A stretch of 40,556 nucleotides of DNA. Origin: SAR202 cluster bacterium (lineage in GTDB: Bacteria > Chloroflexota > Dehalococcoidia > Lucifugimonadales > UBA1123). The notes beneath the pieces were generated by a model. That model was not told the origin of the DNA. It worked only from the letters and a program-made list of their open reading frames with translations, and did no database searches. Each line of letters begins with the position of its first letter. The first letter of the stretch is position 1. Location: positions 1 to 40,556 of the forward strand of contig JASMDM010000098.1 of NCBI GenBank assembly GCA_030752795.1. Direction: 5' to 3'. The position numbers and the translations under genes are program-made. This document shows, piece by piece, positions 16,474 through 25,302 of this stretch.

Positions 16474-17613
16474 TCAGCCCCTGAGCTCCTCTGTCGCCAA
16501 GCGCGCGCCCTCCGCCTGGGCCCCGAACTTTGCCCACGCGATCTTGGGATGCCCAACCCTCGTGCCCAACCCGTAATCGGTCCCGACGATAACGTTCTCG
16601 CGCCCGACGAGCAGTGCATAATTCACGATCCGCTCCGCCACAAGCATGGGGTGCTCGACGAAGTCGCTGGCGTGGCCGACCACTCCGGGGATCAATGCTT
16701 TGCCGGCAGGGAGCTTGGTGCCCTCCCACACACGCCACTCATGCTCGTGTCGGGGATCCGACGCCTCGATCGAGTAGCCCGCCGCTTTGACCTTGAGGAT
16801 GATGTCGACGATGTCGTTCAGACCGATGTCGTAGACGTGCGGTCCGTAGTAGCTGCCCCAGCACATATGGAAGCGAATCGATTCCTCGGGGATGTCGCGC
16901 AGTGCGTAGTTAAGCGCTTCGATGCGGAGCTCGGCGAACGCGCGGTACTCGGCGACACTCAAGTCAGGGTGGATCTGCCAGGCGTCGGCCAAGTCCGGGT
17001 CGTCGATCTGGAGCAGGAGACCAGCGTCGGTGATCGCCTTGTACTTTTCGTGCATGGCGTCGGCGATCGCGTTCAGGAAGTCCTCGTCTCGGTCGTAGTA
17101 TCGGTTCTGCATCCAGTGCTCTATCGTGCCTGGAGCGACGGCCAGCAAGAATACCTCGAGGCCTCCGAATCCTTCGAGACCGGCCTTGAAGTTGTCGATA
17201 TCGCTCTGCACGGCGGCGTGACCGATGTACTCAAGAGGTCCGGTGCACACGTCCTCGGGCCCGCCCAAGTTGCCTCTGCCTTCGAAATACTCTGGGAATT
17301 CCAGTGCGTCGCGACCGTATACCCGCGAGAGCACTTCGCCGGGGACGTCGGTTCGCTGATCGTGCCCGCTGAGCCGCTCTCGAGCGTAGCTCGTAAAGTG
17401 GGCCTTGCTGAACTCACCGTCGTTGACGCTATCGAGACCCACGGCAACCTGCTGCTGAACGACCTCGGCGACCGCGCTTCGCAGCCGTCCGGCAAGCGCG
17501 GCCTCGTCGTGGGGCTGACCGCCACTTTTAGCGATCACCATCTCTCGCAGGTCGGGCGGTCGCGCCAGGCTGCCGGCGTGGGTCGCGAGTATCCGTTCGT
17601 TGCCCCGCTTCAT
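16474..17613 (-). CDS. MetE-like protein (cobalamin-independent methionine synthase C-terminal domain family)
   Basis: 379-residue stand-alone barrel related to the catalytic half of MetE, found in methyltransferase- and epoxyalkane-CoM-type proteins. It begins ILATHAGSLARPP, the usual opening, and has GLDSVNDGEFSK (59-70) and LLQIDDPDLA (200-209). Two zinc-ligand positions are kept: H249 and C251 in RFHMCWGS. E283 in SIEASDP could match the third. The last ligand, Cys726 of E. coli MetE, is replaced by Tyr (Y347 in GTDYGLGTR), so zinc binding or chemistry must differ. ATG 17613 is chosen for the GAGAGGAG about 5 bases upstream. It probably acts on an unknown methylated or thiol substrate and not as a true methionine synthase. 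Confidence 0.85.
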   Translation of the reverse strand: MKRGNERILATHAGSLARPPDLREMVIAKSGGQPHDEAALAGRLRSAVAEVVQQQVAVGLDSVNDGEFSKAHFTSYARERLSGHDQRTDVPGEVLSRVYGRDALEFPEYFEGRGNLGGPEDVCTGPLEYIGHAAVQSDIDNFKAGLEGFGGLEVFLLAVAPGTIEHWMQNRYYDRDEDFLNAIADAMHEKYKAITDAGLLLQIDDPDLADAWQIHPDLSVAEYRAFAELRIEALNYALRDIPEESIRFHMCWGSYYGPHVYDIGLNDIVDIILKVKAAGYSIEASDPRHEHEWRVWEGTKLPAGKALIPGVVGHASDFVEHPMLVAERIVNYALLVGRENVIVGTDYGLGTRVGHPKIAWAKFGAQAEGARLATEELRG

Positions 17614-17689
17614 GCGCTCCTCTCTAGCATCTCTTTGCGTTGGTTCTGATCCACGCTCAGTGCACACGATGGTGCGCTCCCAACGACAA

Positions 17690-18529
17690 CTACATCGCTT
17701 GCCAGTACCGTCCTCCCTCCGCTACCACTACCCTGCCGACGTGCTCGTCGGGGTGGAAGTGGCCCGCCGCGATGAGGTAATCCTCCGACTCCGCCCTATG
17801 CAACAGATCTTCTCGGCTGCGCCTACTATCCGACTTGCTCGTATCGACACCGGCGCACCAGTCGGGTTCTTGAATTTGCACTTTGCTGTGCAGGGCGTCA
17901 CCGACGATCATCGCCTTGTGCCCGTGCGAGCTCACGAGGACGATGTGATGACCCGGCGTGTGCCCGGGCGTGGGCAACGTCGTCACTTCGTCCGTGATGA
18001 CGTGCTCGCCGTCGAAGAAGTCCAGGAGTCCCAATCCTTCCAGCGGCACGACCGAATCTCGCACCCAGGGCGCGTTCGGCAGGTTCTCTGGCTTCATGAA
18101 GTGATCCCAGTCCGTCTTCGGCGCCAGATATCGCGCGTTCGGGAAGTACGGACGCGAGGTGTCGCCGGATTGGTCGAGGTTCCAGCCAACATGGTCCGCG
18201 TGCAGATGGGTGTGCACCACGATGTCGATGTCTGCGGGCGTGACTCCGTGCCGGTCCAGCTCGTTGAGGAGATTGCCTTTTCGATTGGCACGAGTCGGGT
18301 GCGGGCCCGGTCCCATGCCCGTGTCGACCATGATCGTCTTGCCTTCAGATCGGACGAAGAAGTGACCGTAGTAGAGCTGCACCTGTCCATCGACCAGGAC
18401 ATCGTCGCGATAGGGCGCCCACTGTTTTTCCGTGACTTCCGGGAAGAAATCGATCGCATCGCGGGGCGGCGGGATCATGTCGAGGACGGCCCCAACCGTC
18501 ACGTTTCCAACCGTGAACCTTTTTACCAT
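17690..18529 (-). CDS. MBL-fold metallo-hydrolase
   Basis: 279-residue metallo-beta-lactamase-fold hydrolase with the complete binuclear metal set: HTHLHADH (H108, H110, D112, H113), H190 in PTPGHTPGH, D211 in VGDALH and H257 in AGHFHPD. It resembles lactonase or glyoxalase-II-like members by length and by the N-terminal VDTGMGPGPHP segment. The ATG directly follows the TAA of the dehydrogenase gene upstream (TAAATG), so translation is coupled. The pairing suggests hydrolysis of a lactone or thioester produced or used by the dehydrogenase; the substrate is inferred only. Confidence 0.9.
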   Translation of the reverse strand: MVKRFTVGNVTVGAVLDMIPPPRDAIDFFPEVTEKQWAPYRDDVLVDGQVQLYYGHFFVRSEGKTIMVDTGMGPGPHPTRANRKGNLLNELDRHGVTPADIDIVVHTHLHADHVGWNLDQSGDTSRPYFPNARYLAPKTDWDHFMKPENLPNAPWVRDSVVPLEGLGLLDFFDGEHVITDEVTTLPTPGHTPGHHIVLVSSHGHKAMIVGDALHSKVQIQEPDWCAGVDTSKSDSRRSREDLLHRAESEDYLIAAGHFHPDEHVGRVVVAEGGRYWQAM

Positions 18530-19465
18530 TTAGGCGCCGCCGTCCGAGGCTAGGATATCGCGAATCGTCTCTTCGGAGACTCGGACCTCCGCCCCAGCCC
18601 GCTCCTCTTGCAGGCGCATGAAAATCCGCGAGTCACGGTTCCCCCAGCCGCGGTTAATCGCCTCGGTGATTTCTTGCAGGGCGAGATTCGCAAGACGCAT
18701 GGGCACGTCGTTCTCGCGTCCGACGGCGACGGCGAGATCGACGTCTTTGCGCGCCAGCCGCAACGTGAAGTCCGGCGGGTCGAAGTTGCCGGGCAGGAAG
18801 TGCTCGGCCATGCCCTCGAACGGGCCTCGCCGGCCTTGAGCTCCCTTTCGGACGGCCTGCCACAGCGCGGACGGCTCTACACCCGCTTTGACGCCCATCG
18901 TGAACACCTCCGCGATGGCGCACTGGAAGATGTATCCGGCGCAGTTGTGGACCAGCTTCGCGACAGCCCCGGCCCCGATCGGCCCGACATAGTATGCCTT
19001 GTCGCCGATCGAATCGAGCACGTGCTTGCACTTGTCGAACAAGGCTTTGTCGCCGCCGACCCAAATCGACAGATTGCCGGTTCGAGCGCCTTCCGGTCCG
19101 CCGCTTACCGGCGCGTCCAGGACGTCGACGCCCTTCTCGGCCATGACCTCGTGGATCCGGCGAATCAACGCCGGTGAGCTCGTGCTTAGGTCGAAGTACG
19201 TGCTTCCTTCGGCGATCCCCTCGATGATGCCGTCTCCCCCGAGCACAACCGCTCCGACCTCGACGGGTCCAGGTAGCGAAGTGAAGACGATCTCACATTG
19301 CTCGGCAACCTCTCGCGGCGTGTCAGCCCAGGCGGCGCCCGCCTCAAGGTGAGGGATCGCGGCGTCGCGCCGGATGTCGTGGACGACCAGGTCGAAGCCA
19401 CCCTTGATGGCGTTGGACGCCATACTCGAACCCATGATGCCAAGTCCGATAAAACCGATTTTCAT
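18530..19465 (-). CDS. 3-Hydroxyisobutyrate dehydrogenase-like NAD(P)-dependent oxidoreductase
   Basis: 311-residue beta-hydroxyacid dehydrogenase. The Rossmann motif GLGIMG is at 7-12, the substrate-binding DAPVSGGPEGA at 118-128, and the catalytic Lys is K170 in GAGAVAKLVHN with N174. This is the class that oxidises 3-hydroxyisobutyrate, tartronate semialdehyde or related acids. ATG 19465 is preferred over an upstream in-frame start because GAGGTG lies about 5 bases before it and MKIGFIGLG is the normal N-terminus. It is coupled to the MBL hydrolase downstream and lies 91 bases after the enolase-superfamily gene, so the three may form a hydroxy-acid degradation operon. Confidence 0.92.
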   Translation of the reverse strand: MKIGFIGLGIMGSSMASNAIKGGFDLVVHDIRRDAAIPHLEAGAAWADTPREVAEQCEIVFTSLPGPVEVGAVVLGGDGIIEGIAEGSTYFDLSTSSPALIRRIHEVMAEKGVDVLDAPVSGGPEGARTGNLSIWVGGDKALFDKCKHVLDSIGDKAYYVGPIGAGAVAKLVHNCAGYIFQCAIAEVFTMGVKAGVEPSALWQAVRKGAQGRRGPFEGMAEHFLPGNFDPPDFTLRLARKDVDLAVAVGRENDVPMRLANLALQEITEAINRGWGNRDSRIFMRLQEERAGAEVRVSEETIRDILASDGGA

Positions 19466-19556
19466 TTCACACCTCGTAGCGTCCGCATCGTGTTGGTAGC
19501 CTGATCGACCGAACCTGCTTCTTTGGTCAACGGTCCTGACCAACTGTTCTGTTTAT

Positions 19557-20699
19557 CTACTCGACCAGATGCGCTTTGAGCACGTCCTCATCGAACTCGA
19601 CTCCGAGCCCGGGTCCCGTTGGCGGGGTGATGTAGCCGCGCTCGAACTTGATGGGCTCTTTGAAGATCATGCTGTGGAACGGCCCAAGGTTCGCCTCCTG
19701 GATCAGGAAGTTCGGGGAGCACGTGTCGATCTGGATCGCCGATGCCGCCGCGATCGGTCCGCAGGCCATGTGGGGCGCGATCATCGCGTAGTGGGCCTCG
19801 GCGATGCCGGCGATCTTCTTCGCCTCGGTGATTCCGCCGCACTGGCCGACGTCCATCTGGATGATCTGGGCGGCCTGTTTTTCGAGCACCTGCGAGAACT
19901 CGTACTTGGTGACCAGCCGCTCTCCAGTGGCGATGGGGATGCTCGTGTGCGCGGCCACCCGTGCCATTTCGTCGACGTTCTCGGGCGCGACCGGCTCTTC
20001 GAACCAGTACGGATGATACGGCTCGAGCACGTCAGCGACCCTCAATGCGCTAAACGTCGAAAGCTGGCCGTGCGTTCCGATGCCCACTTCAATGCTGTTG
20101 CCGACAGCGTTCCGAATGCTTTCGAATATCTTTGCCGCGTTTTCGATCTCCCAGAGTGGGATGTCCCGAGGTATCGGATATTCGGGCATGAACGGGTCGA
20201 GCTTGCAAGCATTGTTCCCTTCTTCGATCAACTGAGCGGCAACCTCTCCCGCGAGCTCCGGATGTTCGCGGAAACCTGGGTTCGGCATGTATGCGTAGGC
20301 GCGAAGCTTTTCGTGGTATTGCCCGCCGAGCAGATTGTAGATCGGCTGCCCCGTGGTCTTGCCGGCGATGTCCCAGAGTGCCATGTCGAACGCGCTGATC
20401 ACCGGCGTCGCGTGAAGGCTGGGATGGCGGAAGTCGTGCCGCGAGGCGTACATCTTGTCCCAAATCAGTTCGATTTTGAACGGGTCCTCGCCTACGACAT
20501 ACTGCCGGCCCATCTCTTCGATGAGGTTGACCTGCGACTTCAGGTCGCCGAGGTTGCGAGAGTAGGTGTTGCCGGTGATGCGCTCGCCGAGTCCGACGAT
20601 TCCTTCGTCGGTCTTGAGCTCGAGGAAGAGCAGGTACTTGCCGCCGCGGTACGGCGGTTCGTTTTCGACAACCATGGTTTTGACGTCGGTGATTTTCAA
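19557..20699 (-). CDS. Mandelate racemase/muconate lactonizing enzyme family protein (enolase superfamily)
   Basis: 380-residue enolase-superfamily protein of the galactonate-dehydratase-like branch. It shows the N-terminal capping domain (1-about 125), SAFDMALWDIAGK (102-114), E234 in WFEEPV, E260 in ATGERL, D283 in QMDVGQCGG and the barrel-end H310 in APHMACGP. The first metal-ligand Asp of the DFHG motif is replaced: the sequence reads IGTHGQ, with G208 at the Asp site and H210 kept. The start is TTG 20699, with AGGAG about 7 bases upstream; a nearby ATG is out of frame. Such proteins dehydrate or epimerise sugar acids. With the dehydrogenase and MBL hydrolase downstream, a sugar-acid-like route is plausible but not proven. 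Confidence 0.9.
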   Translation of the reverse strand: MKITDVKTMVVENEPPYRGGKYLLFLELKTDEGIVGLGERITGNTYSRNLGDLKSQVNLIEEMGRQYVVGEDPFKIELIWDKMYASRHDFRHPSLHATPVISAFDMALWDIAGKTTGQPIYNLLGGQYHEKLRAYAYMPNPGFREHPELAGEVAAQLIEEGNNACKLDPFMPEYPIPRDIPLWEIENAAKIFESIRNAVGNSIEVGIGTHGQLSTFSALRVADVLEPYHPYWFEEPVAPENVDEMARVAAHTSIPIATGERLVTKYEFSQVLEKQAAQIIQMDVGQCGGITEAKKIAGIAEAHYAMIAPHMACGPIAAASAIQIDTCSPNFLIQEANLGPFHSMIFKEPIKFERGYITPPTGPGLGVEFDEDVLKAHLVE

Positions 20700-21209
20700 T
20701 TCATGCTCCTGTGGTCATCTCGAATGATTGTCTCGGTGCGGAAGACCTTTTGAGCGCGTCGAGACTTCGCTTTGTTAAGGTCGGACATCGTGGCTTCGAC
20801 GTAGTGGCCCGAGCCGTCAGTCTATATTATCTTCTGCACGGTCCATTCCGCCGTCGCCGTAACTCGGCGGGCTTACCGCCAACGAGAATGACACCCTTTG
20901 TCGTTCACCTTGAGCAACTGTATGTCCGCACCACGGGCGCGAAACGGCTCAGTCCCTCGTGAGTCTACTGTCTGAAGAAAGTCGGGCGTTGGGATGTCCG
21001 GTCATGACGGTTGCTCTGTCCCGCCCACCCGCCGCGAAGGTTCTGTGGGGACACCCCACACCCCGGCGGGGCTTCGCCCCTGCACCCCAAATGTAGTCGT
21101 CGCGGACGGCATCGCAAATGAGATCGAATTGACACAGCGTCCATTATTCGAAAGTACCGGCACACGCGGATCCCGAAATTCTCGGGACTGGCCGAGAGTC
21201 CGTTCGAAT
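20700..21209. other. Intergenic region with GC-rich hairpins
   Basis: No convincing gene. Short frames on both strands lack ribosome sites and family features. The region holds the promoter side of the enolase-superfamily gene and, at 21044-21083, the double-hairpin element listed separately. Confidence 0.55.
21044..21083. repeat. GC-rich double-hairpin element
   Basis: Two hairpins in a row. The first is TGTGGGG-ACA-CCCCACA, a perfect 7-bp stem at 21044-21060. The second is GGGGC-TTC-GCCCC at 21068-21080, flanked by near-complementary bases. A similar two-hairpin arrangement occurs at 28966-29024 after another gene. It lies about 125 bases past the stop of the minus-strand LLM gene at 21210, so it could help terminate that transcript, but no T tract follows. 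Confidence 0.55.
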
Positions 21210-22328
21210 TCATCGTCGCTTGATCACCTCCTCGCTGAAGTCGGCTATCAATTCCTGAGCCGCCCAGCGGTCGACGGCGGAGAGCGCGACGTTGTCGATG
21301 CCGATCGCTTCCATTTCATCGAGGCGTCGGTTGATGTCGTCGCCCGTGCCGGTTAACGAGCGAGCCATCAGCTCTGGCGAAACGAACTGCTCTTCGCCTT
21401 GCTTGAGATACACATAGTGGCCTTCGTGGGCGTCCAAGTAGCGCCGATCGTCGGGCGTAGGCGGTGACTTCTGGTCGCCGTATTGCCGAATGTACTGGTC
21501 GAACTCTCCGGCCAGATCGGCGTCTTCCATGCCCAGGTTCGCGCCTGGACCGTAGGCGCCTTCCCACATTGCGTGGACGCCTGGGACCAGAGTCGGTCCG
21601 ACGTTCCGGATCACGCGTTCGCTGAGCAGCGTCTCGCCTTCGCGGAGCACGCATGATGAGGTTAGCACCGTGACGTATGGCTTAGTGCCCTGCCCGCCGG
21701 CGTGGTCGAAGCTGTTGCCTGCAGCCTCGGCGCTCGCCGACACTCTCGGCAGGCCCTTCGGCACACCTGCGCTTCTGCCAGTGGTGATCCAGCCGTCCCC
21801 GAGCTCGCCGACGAGCTTTTGGCCTCGCGGTCCGTTGGCAGCCAGCATCACGGGAATCGGGTCCTCAATGTTGAAGAATTCGTCTCTGCCTGAGTTGGCT
21901 TTCGAGTGCATGAGGCGAATCCATCGTTCGCGTTCGCCTTCGCGAAACAGCACGTCTTCGCCAGCGAGCAGACCTTTCACTTGCGCCGTGTACTCGGCGA
22001 ATTCCTTCATCGTCAGAGCGGGCAATCCCATCGTGTTGCGTCCGGTGTAGCCGGTGCCGAGTCCGAGGATCACGCGTCCCGGCGCGATCTTGTTGATCGA
22101 CGCCGCGGCCGCCGCCGTGACCGGGGCGATTCGGTTGCTCGGGATGGCGACCAGCGTGCCGAGTTGGATCTTCGACGTGTGGTGCGCGGCCAAGGCCATG
22201 GTCGCCCAGACGTCGGAGTAGATCAACTGGGAGTCGTAGAACCACGCGTGAGTGAAGCCAGCTTCTTCAGCGGCTTTGACTTCGCGCCAGGCGTCGATGT
22301 AGGACGGGATGCCTATGCCGTAGTCCAT
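21210..22328 (-). CDS. LLM-class flavin-dependent oxidoreductase
   Basis: 372-residue luciferase-like barrel enzyme. Features are DYGIGIPSYIDAWREVKAAEEAGF at the front (first strand and helix), the IQLGTLVAIPSNRIAPV strand (54-70), GRVILGLGTGYTGRNTMG (84-101), and PIPVMLAANGPRGQKLVGELGDGW near 158-181. The GTG..GR form resembles F420-dependent glucose-6-phosphate dehydrogenase/mer-like members more than bacterial luciferase. It has a C-terminal insertion (about 265-330) longer than the other two LLM proteins here. GGGAGG lies about 7 bases before the ATG. The next LLM gene lies upstream on the same strand across a repeat-filled gap. Substrate unknown. Confidence 0.9.
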   Translation of the reverse strand: MDYGIGIPSYIDAWREVKAAEEAGFTHAWFYDSQLIYSDVWATMALAAHHTSKIQLGTLVAIPSNRIAPVTAAAAASINKIAPGRVILGLGTGYTGRNTMGLPALTMKEFAEYTAQVKGLLAGEDVLFREGERERWIRLMHSKANSGRDEFFNIEDPIPVMLAANGPRGQKLVGELGDGWITTGRSAGVPKGLPRVSASAEAAGNSFDHAGGQGTKPYVTVLTSSCVLREGETLLSERVIRNVGPTLVPGVHAMWEGAYGPGANLGMEDADLAGEFDQYIRQYGDQKSPPTPDDRRYLDAHEGHYVYLKQGEEQFVSPELMARSLTGTGDDINRRLDEMEAIGIDNVALSAVDRWAAQELIADFSEEVIKRR

Positions 22329-22460
22329 GGATTGATGCCTCCCGTTGGTATTCGCGTTGACGGTGCTTGGCGGGTCATGTGGGGTGAGAGTCCGCTCTGT
22401 GCGAAGCTGGTTTCGGTGAGGTCCTTCGACAAGCGTCCAAGCAACGGCTCCTCATCTCGC

Positions 22461-22490
22461 CATCCTGAGCCGCAGCGAAGGATCTAGTCG
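22461..22490 (-). repeat. Dispersed REP-like repeat, copy 3 (core only)
   Basis: The reverse complement reads CGACTAGATCCTTCGCTGCG, then GCTCAGGATG, matching the core of the copies at 491-568 and 31892-31967 (CGACTAGATTCTTCGGCTGC.GCCTCTGAATGAC) with several changes. The outer GAGAAGCATCTGGAGTC block is absent. Confidence 0.6.
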
Positions 22491-22521
22491 TATGCGAAAA
22501 TGTCTCCCTGCGCGGCCCAAG

Positions 22522-22557
22522 ATTCTTCATCCTTCCGCGCGCGGAAGGATGAAGAAT
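22522..22557. repeat. Perfect 36-bp palindrome
   Basis: ATTCTTCATCCTTCCGCG at 22522-22539 is followed directly by its exact reverse complement at 22540-22557, giving 18 paired bases with no spacer. It lies 118 bases past the stop of the LLM gene at 22676. It could be a cruciform-forming REP element, a terminator stem, or a dyad made by an inverted duplication. The half site begins with ATTCTTC, as in the REP-like repeat family in this window. Confidence 0.8.
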
Positions 22558-22675
22558 GGCTAAATTCCAAGCGCCGTTGCTGTTTCATGCATTGTTGTCC
22601 TGCGGACATGAAGTTGCTCAGGACGAACGGAGAGAGGAGCGGATCGAAGGCGAGGTCGGGTCCGTCATCAAAACC

Positions 22676-23674
22676 CTAGTCGAAGGCCGCGACGATCTCC
22701 TCTTCGACGCGCTGGAACGCTTCTACGTCGCCGGTTGGGATGCCGCCGAACATGATCTCGTCGACGCCGGCGTCGGCGAATTCGCCGATTCGCTCGATGA
22801 TGTAGTCGCGCGGACCGGCGAGCGATCCCGAGTCCTTCGGCTCCATCAGCGGACCGGCGTAGTTGCCGTGCAAGCGATCCATCGCCCTGTAGCCGCGGGC
22901 GATGTTGAAGCGCTCCGCTTCGTCTTGATCGTCGGTGATCAGTATCGGCGCGAGCAAGGTTCGCTTGATCTCGGACGGGTCGCGGCCCACGGCCTCGCAG
23001 TGGCGTTCGAGCACGCCCATCTTGTGCTGGTAAAGCTGCATCGACATTCCCCTGCCCGACCAGCCGTCCAGATTGAAGATGTCGCCGTACTTTGCTAGCG
23101 TTCGCATCGTGCGTTGTTCGCCCGTGCCGCCAATGAGAATCGGGATGTGCGGTTCTTGGTAGCTACCGGGGGACAGCGGCGCTTCGTCAAGCTGGTAATA
23201 CTTACCGTTGTAGCTGACTACCCCTTCGGCGGTGAAGAGCTTGCGAATGAGCTCGCAAGCTTCCTCGAACCTGTCCGATCGTTCTTTCATCGGCGGGAAG
23301 TCCCAGCCGAAGGCCTCGTGCTCACGCTGGAACCACGCCGCGCCGAGAGCTAGCACGAAGCGCCCCTTGGATGCCTGGTCTAGAGTCGCCGCCATCTTGG
23401 CCACGAGCGCCGGGTTGCGGTACGTGTTGCCGAGCACCAGGTGACCCAGCACGAGCTTGCTCGTCATACCCGCGGCGACCGCCGTGAGCGTATAGCCCTC
23501 GAACGCCGTGCCTAGCTCTTGCTCGCGATCCCCTCCGGGCGACCCGGGCGAAGGCGGCAGAAAATGGTCGGCGAACCAGAGACTGTCCCACCGTCCCGCC
23601 TCCATCGCCTCGATCGATGCGGAGATGTCATCCCATGTCGTTCTATAACAGCCAACTTGAACTCCGAATTTCAT
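22676..23674 (-). CDS. LLM-class flavin-dependent oxidoreductase
   Basis: 332-residue luciferase-like enzyme: MKFGVQVGCYRTTWDDI at the front, SLWFADHFLPPSPGSPGG (35-52), KLVLGHLVLGNTYRNPALVAKMAATLD (about 73-99), GRFVLALGAAWFQREHEAFGW (103-123), RFEEACELIRKLF, and HIPILIGGTGEQRTMRTLAKYGD with a G..G phosphate-binding pattern. The G.AWF..EH.A.G form is typical of the TIGR03560/F420-dependent LLM group. The frame is open upstream, but ATG 23674 is the natural start: AGAGGA lies about 9 bases before it. Divergent from the MFS gene at 23958. Confidence 0.9.
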   Translation of the reverse strand: MKFGVQVGCYRTTWDDISASIEAMEAGRWDSLWFADHFLPPSPGSPGGDREQELGTAFEGYTLTAVAAGMTSKLVLGHLVLGNTYRNPALVAKMAATLDQASKGRFVLALGAAWFQREHEAFGWDFPPMKERSDRFEEACELIRKLFTAEGVVSYNGKYYQLDEAPLSPGSYQEPHIPILIGGTGEQRTMRTLAKYGDIFNLDGWSGRGMSMQLYQHKMGVLERHCEAVGRDPSEIKRTLLAPILITDDQDEAERFNIARGYRAMDRLHGNYAGPLMEPKDSGSLAGPRDYIIERIGEFADAGVDEIMFGGIPTGDVEAFQRVEEEIVAAFD

Positions 23675-23957
23675 GTTTTTGTATCCTCTGATTGTATTGG
23701 CTCGAACCGATCCGTCGTGCTCGCCGTTCTCACTATTTCGGGCCGCGCCAACACGTTGCGTCGGGGTTGTCCGGAATCTCGAACGGGAACGGGATGAGCC
23801 TATCACAGGCGTGGACAAACTGAAACAATCTGCCAGCCGGGCCGCTGGCGCTGCTCAGCGTCAACCGAATCCGCGACATCATGATACATTGTGCGCGCCG
23901 ACGAACGGTGCAGCGGCGCGCGGCGTCGAGCTTAACCCAAATCGCCGAAAAGGAACC

Positions 23958-25283
23958 ATGGCGCCACCCGACGAAAAAGAGACCGGCGACGCAGCCGGCA
24001 AAACGGAACAATTGAAAGTCCCACAGATTCCTTGGGTCCGCGATAGGCTCTTCTACGGTTGGATCATCGTTCTGGTGGGCGCGGCGACGCAGTTTTTGCA
24101 GGGCACGGTCAACCAGGGCTTCACGACCTACCTCGGTCCGTTGCAGCGAGATTTCGGTTGGAGCAGGGCCCTGCTTGCGGGGCCGCGATCGATAACTTCG
24201 GTGCAAAATTCGATCTTCGGTCCTGTTGAAGGTTTTCTGATGGACCGGTTCGGTCCTCGCAATATGTCCGTCACCGGCGTCTTCATCATGGGCCTGGGGC
24301 TCATCTTGTTCGGTCTGACAAACTCGCTATGGATGTACTACCTGGCCAATATCGTCATCGCTCTGGGCACCGGCTTCTACGGCATGCTGATAATGTCCGT
24401 TGCGGTCAACAACTGGTTCCGGCGCAAACGCACCATCGCCCAATCCGTGATGCTCTTGGGTTGGTCGCTGGCCGGTGTCGTGGGCGTCCCGGTGGTCGTC
24501 CTCGTGCAGGGCGCTTTCGGGTGGGAGATATCCGCGATCGGGTCGGGTTTGATCATCTGGGCGGTCGGAATTCCTACGTCGCTGCTGCTGCGCACCAAGC
24601 CCGAGCCGTACGGATTGCTGCCTGATGGCGACACCGTCGCTGGCGAGAATGCGACTGCCAACGGGCGCGCGCAGCCTGATCCGGAGCACGACTTCACGCT
24701 GGCCGAAGCCATTCGAACACGCACGTTTTGGCTAATCTCGGTTGGCTCAGCCATCGGCAACCTGGGTATGGGGACGGCGCAGGTCCACCTATTCCTCCAT
24801 CTGGAGCAGGGCGTCGGGCTGGGGCGTACGACCGCCGCGCTCGTGTGGACCGTCGCCAGCCTGTCGAATATCCCATCGAGACTGATCGCGGGCTTCCTCG
24901 GAGACAGGCTGCCGAAGAATCACATGATGGGCTTCGCGATAACGATGATGGCGCTGTCGGTGCTCGTCTTGGCAGTCGCCACGACGGCCCGCTTGGCGTT
25001 CGTCTACGCGGTCCTTTACGGTATTGGTTGGGGCGTGCGGACCCCGGTCATGAACGCGATGCAGGGCGAATACTTTGGCCGGACGTCCTTAGGCGTCATC
25101 AGCGGATGGCTGCATTCGCTCAGCCTGCCGTTGACCATCGCGGCGCCCGTGCTGGCTGGCTACGTGGCTGACGTTCAAGGCACCTACCGAACGACATTCA
25201 TCGTCGTGGCCGTCCTGATGATGGTGGGAGCGGCGTTGATGTTCGTGGCCGCTCGCCCGACGCCGCCAGTTCGAGAAGAGTAG
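23958..25283 (+). CDS. MFS transporter, oxalate/formate antiporter- or monocarboxylate-carrier-like
   Basis: 441-residue major facilitator with about 12 hydrophobic helices. It opens FYGWIIVLVGAATQFLQGTV (about 32-51), the usual first helix of the OFA/monocarboxylate carrier branch. GFLMDRFGPRN (92-102) is the motif A loop, and WFRRKRTIAQSV lies in the middle of the first half. ATG 23958 is preceded by AAAGGAA; longer upstream frames lack a site. Unlike the DHA2 exporter at 37771, this branch usually imports organic acids. The gene lies just before a DapA-family aldolase and CoA-transferase pair 3, so uptake of a carboxylate substrate for that cassette is a reasonable inference. Confidence 0.88.
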   Translation: MAPPDEKETGDAAGKTEQLKVPQIPWVRDRLFYGWIIVLVGAATQFLQGTVNQGFTTYLGPLQRDFGWSRALLAGPRSITSVQNSIFGPVEGFLMDRFGPRNMSVTGVFIMGLGLILFGLTNSLWMYYLANIVIALGTGFYGMLIMSVAVNNWFRRKRTIAQSVMLLGWSLAGVVGVPVVVLVQGAFGWEISAIGSGLIIWAVGIPTSLLLRTKPEPYGLLPDGDTVAGENATANGRAQPDPEHDFTLAEAIRTRTFWLISVGSAIGNLGMGTAQVHLFLHLEQGVGLGRTTAALVWTVASLSNIPSRLIAGFLGDRLPKNHMMGFAITMMALSVLVLAVATTARLAFVYAVLYGIGWGVRTPVMNAMQGEYFGRTSLGVISGWLHSLSLPLTIAAPVLAGYVADVQGTYRTTFIVVAVLMMVGAALMFVAARPTPPVREE

Positions 25284-25302
25284 CTCGAAAGGAGATAGAT
25301 CG

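Larger units (their letters stand above)
22329..22675. other. Repeat-bearing gap between two LLM genes
   Basis: No gene. The gap carries a truncated copy of the REP-like repeat at 22461-22490, a CCTTCGACAAGC fragment near 22425 typical of another dispersed bacterial repeat, and the perfect palindrome at 22522-22557. Confidence 0.6.

Noticed and set aside
15901-17649. 582-codon plus-strand open frame
   Set aside because: It overlaps permease 2 in another frame and the MetE-like gene in antisense; its Arg/Asp/Val-rich composition is typical of shadow frames.
21190-21215. TTCGAATTC as a tRNA T-loop
   Set aside because: No cloverleaf can be drawn around it; the match is chance.
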